Shown one piece after another: positions 5,768-7,142 of a stretch of 7,142 bases of DNA (within the stretch, counting starts at the first letter, position 1; each line of letters opens with the position of its first letter). The DNA lies in NCBI GenBank assembly GCA_016302545.1, contig JAEDNK010000076.1:1-7142 (forward strand), written 5' to 3'. This DNA is from Bacillota bacterium (GTDB taxonomy: Bacteria; Bacillota; Clostridia; Peptostreptococcales; Anaerovoracaceae). Made by a program: the position numbers and the translations under genes. A model generated the notes under the pieces. It saw nothing but the letters and a program-made list of their open reading frames with translations, did not search any database and was not told the DNA's origin.

Positions 5768-7075
5768 TTATATGCTTTCCACCGTACTCATGAAGAGAGG
5801 CAGCCCCTCAAGCCGGCTGTCGTCAGCGATTATATAAATAAAGGGTTTATCAAGAATCACGGTTTTAGGAATGTCAACCATGTCACATCCGTCCTTTGCT
5901 TCGGCTATGGAAACGGCGGCGGCTCTGGTTCCATCGGAATTCACCTCAATGAATGCCTTCTGAAAGGCCGCACCTATGAAAATATTGCCCCGGGATGATG
6001 TTCCCATTCTGGTCAGGTCCGCTCTGACGGAGTCAAAAATGTCCTTCATTCCCATGCTTTCAAATACAGGCACCAGGTCAGTAAAGCCCTCATTGGAAAA
6101 CTCAGGTATACCCACGCTGACGGTAATCTGCTGCGGCTCGTTTATAAGCTTTTTAAGCTTCTCACCTGTCATCCGGGAAATATATTCATCTGTGGTAACT
6201 CCGTCCCTTGGTCTGATAGCTATAAAGCTGAATCCGTCCTTGTAAGGTTTTATAAATCCCTGGGCAAGCTCATCCTCGAAGTATCTGTTTTCGTCGGAAT
6301 ACATGAATTCAGCTTTCTGTGAGTTTCCGGAAGCATCGGTGAATATGCCCTTTCTCAGCTGTTCCTGTTCATAAGGCACCAGCCATCTGTTCTCATATGT
6401 CAGGGCATTTATAAGGTATGCCACCGCATCAGGGCTGATTCTGTCTATAATATCGTCTATCATTCCGTCAGTATGGTCGCTGCACCATCTGTTGATGTCA
6501 TTGACAGTGGACTTGTCGAAAGGCGCCGAAAACACCTGCGTATCAAGGTACCTGCATTTTGCCAGAAATTCATCGGTCACCGCAAGGCGCCCCTCTTCGT
6601 CACGCATCCAGAAGGAGTTCGCACTATGAACACGAGCAGTTTCCTTGTCTGCATTGAGACTGCGGCAATATCCGTCCATGAGGAGTGTAAAAAATTCATC
6701 ATCCTTGCCTATAGCCTTTTCTATCTGCTTGAGAGTTTCACCGTCTGCAGCCTGTGTCAAAGATGCCAGCAGGGACATGGCAGAAACAGGAGAAAAGACA
6801 ACATTCTCCCCTTCATCTTCTGATGCGGCAGTTGATTTCTTAAACAGTTCCACCCCCAGATTAAAAATGTCCTCGTACTCTCCTACCGTGCATATGGCAT
6901 CTATGGTAAATGGAGATTCTTCACCGGATCCCGCTGTCTCACTGTTTTTAGATGTGCCCGTAAGTTCTGTAGTTCCGGACGCTGTCTCACCGCAGGCAGC
7001 CAGGGAAAAAATCATCAGGAAAACCATAATCAGACTTATGAAGTTTCGAAAAAGCTTTTTATTGTTCCTTTCCAT
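5768..7075 (-). CDS. Lipoprotein serpin (serine/cysteine protease inhibitor)
   Basis: This 435-residue protein begins with a lipoprotein signal peptide: basic start, hydrophobic stretch at 11-24 and lipobox LAAC with Cys28, after which it would be lipid-anchored outside the membrane. A Ser/Thr/Gly-rich spacer (29-54) leads to a serpin fold. Visible landmarks are NVVFSPVSA (91-99), a helix with QAADGETLKQI (108-118), NALTYENRW (223-231), FIEVN (375-379), the hinge DGTRAAAVS (381-389), and LDKPFIYII (408-416) ending in LPLFM. The Gly-Thr-x-Ala-Ala-Ala hinge is the kind found in inhibitory serpins, so it probably traps proteases covalently at the cell surface. The target cannot be deduced; the scissile site probably lies within about 396-402. 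The ATG at 7075 has AGGAGGGG seven bases upstream. No terminator is obvious before the mrp promoter, so some read-through into mrp is possible. Confidence 0.93.
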   Translation of the reverse strand: MERNNKKLFRNFISLIMVFLMIFSLAACGETASGTTELTGTSKNSETAGSGEESPFTIDAICTVGEYEDIFNLGVELFKKSTAASEDEGENVVFSPVSAMSLLASLTQAADGETLKQIEKAIGKDDEFFTLLMDGYCRSLNADKETARVHSANSFWMRDEEGRLAVTDEFLAKCRYLDTQVFSAPFDKSTVNDINRWCSDHTDGMIDDIIDRISPDAVAYLINALTYENRWLVPYEQEQLRKGIFTDASGNSQKAEFMYSDENRYFEDELAQGFIKPYKDGFSFIAIRPRDGVTTDEYISRMTGEKLKKLINEPQQITVSVGIPEFSNEGFTDLVPVFESMGMKDIFDSVRADLTRMGTSSRGNIFIGAAFQKAFIEVNSDGTRAAAVSIAEAKDGCDMVDIPKTVILDKPFIYIIADDSRLEGLPLFMSTVESI

Positions 7076-7142
7076 GAAAATACCCCTCCTTTTTACTTTC
7101 CATCAGCAACGGACATTACAGTTCCTATGAAAATCGGTGTTG

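Noticed and set aside
6645..7130. A 161-codon plus-strand frame opposite the serpin start
   Set aside because: It is antisense to the serpin signal peptide and N-terminal domain, has a Ser-rich composition typical of a shadow frame, and no plausible ribosome binding site or known motif was seen.
7091..7142. Promoter of the serpin gene at the right edge
   Set aside because: A TGTAAT sequence could be a -10 box, but the matching -35 position falls at the window end and what is visible (CAACA) does not fit.

Overview
This window looks like chromosomal DNA from a low-to-mid GC Gram-positive anaerobe of the Clostridia (Eubacteriales). The grounds are purine-rich ribosome binding sites (GGAGG type), consensus-like TATAAT promoters, an Mrp-type Fe-S carrier of clostridial style, a DUF5685 protein next to a short J-domain protein, a lipoprotein serpin and a large Cache-PAS hybrid histidine kinase. 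The exact family or species cannot be fixed from the sequence alone. All genes lie on the minus strand and are tightly packed. No stretch over 130 bases lacks a gene, and I see no tRNA, rRNA, CRISPR array, insertion sequence or phage gene.

Read in the direction of transcription (right to left), the layout has three parts. (1) A secreted, lipid-anchored serpin (5768-7075), apparently inhibitory, comes first. (2) A stand-alone mrp gene (4835-5674) follows, with its own extended -10 promoter (5713-5741) and a clear intrinsic terminator (4765-4791). Its Nbp35-like cysteine motif sits at the C-terminus rather than the N-terminus. (3) A two-gene unit follows: a DUF5685 protein (3855-4706) and a J-domain protein with a Gly/Phe linker, a TPR-like region and a cysteine-rich tail (3137-3829), separated by 25 bases. 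A near-consensus sigma-A-type promoter (3047-3075) then drives a 975-residue hybrid histidine kinase (84-3011). The start of one more gene (1-39) lies 44 bases after the kinase with no terminator between them. Its first 13 residues resemble the beginning of a response regulator.

Functionally, the window holds envelope and sensing genes (serpin, membrane kinase plus possible partner) around a cytoplasmic core for Fe-S cluster and protein handling (Mrp, DUF5685, J-protein). No unmistakable new multi-gene system is visible. The most promising leads are: DUF5685 carries two Asp-rich motifs arranged like those of squalene/phytoene synthases and is paired with a Cys-tailed J-protein; the cysteine motif of Mrp is relocated; and the serpin reactive loop is about four residues long and contains a cysteine.
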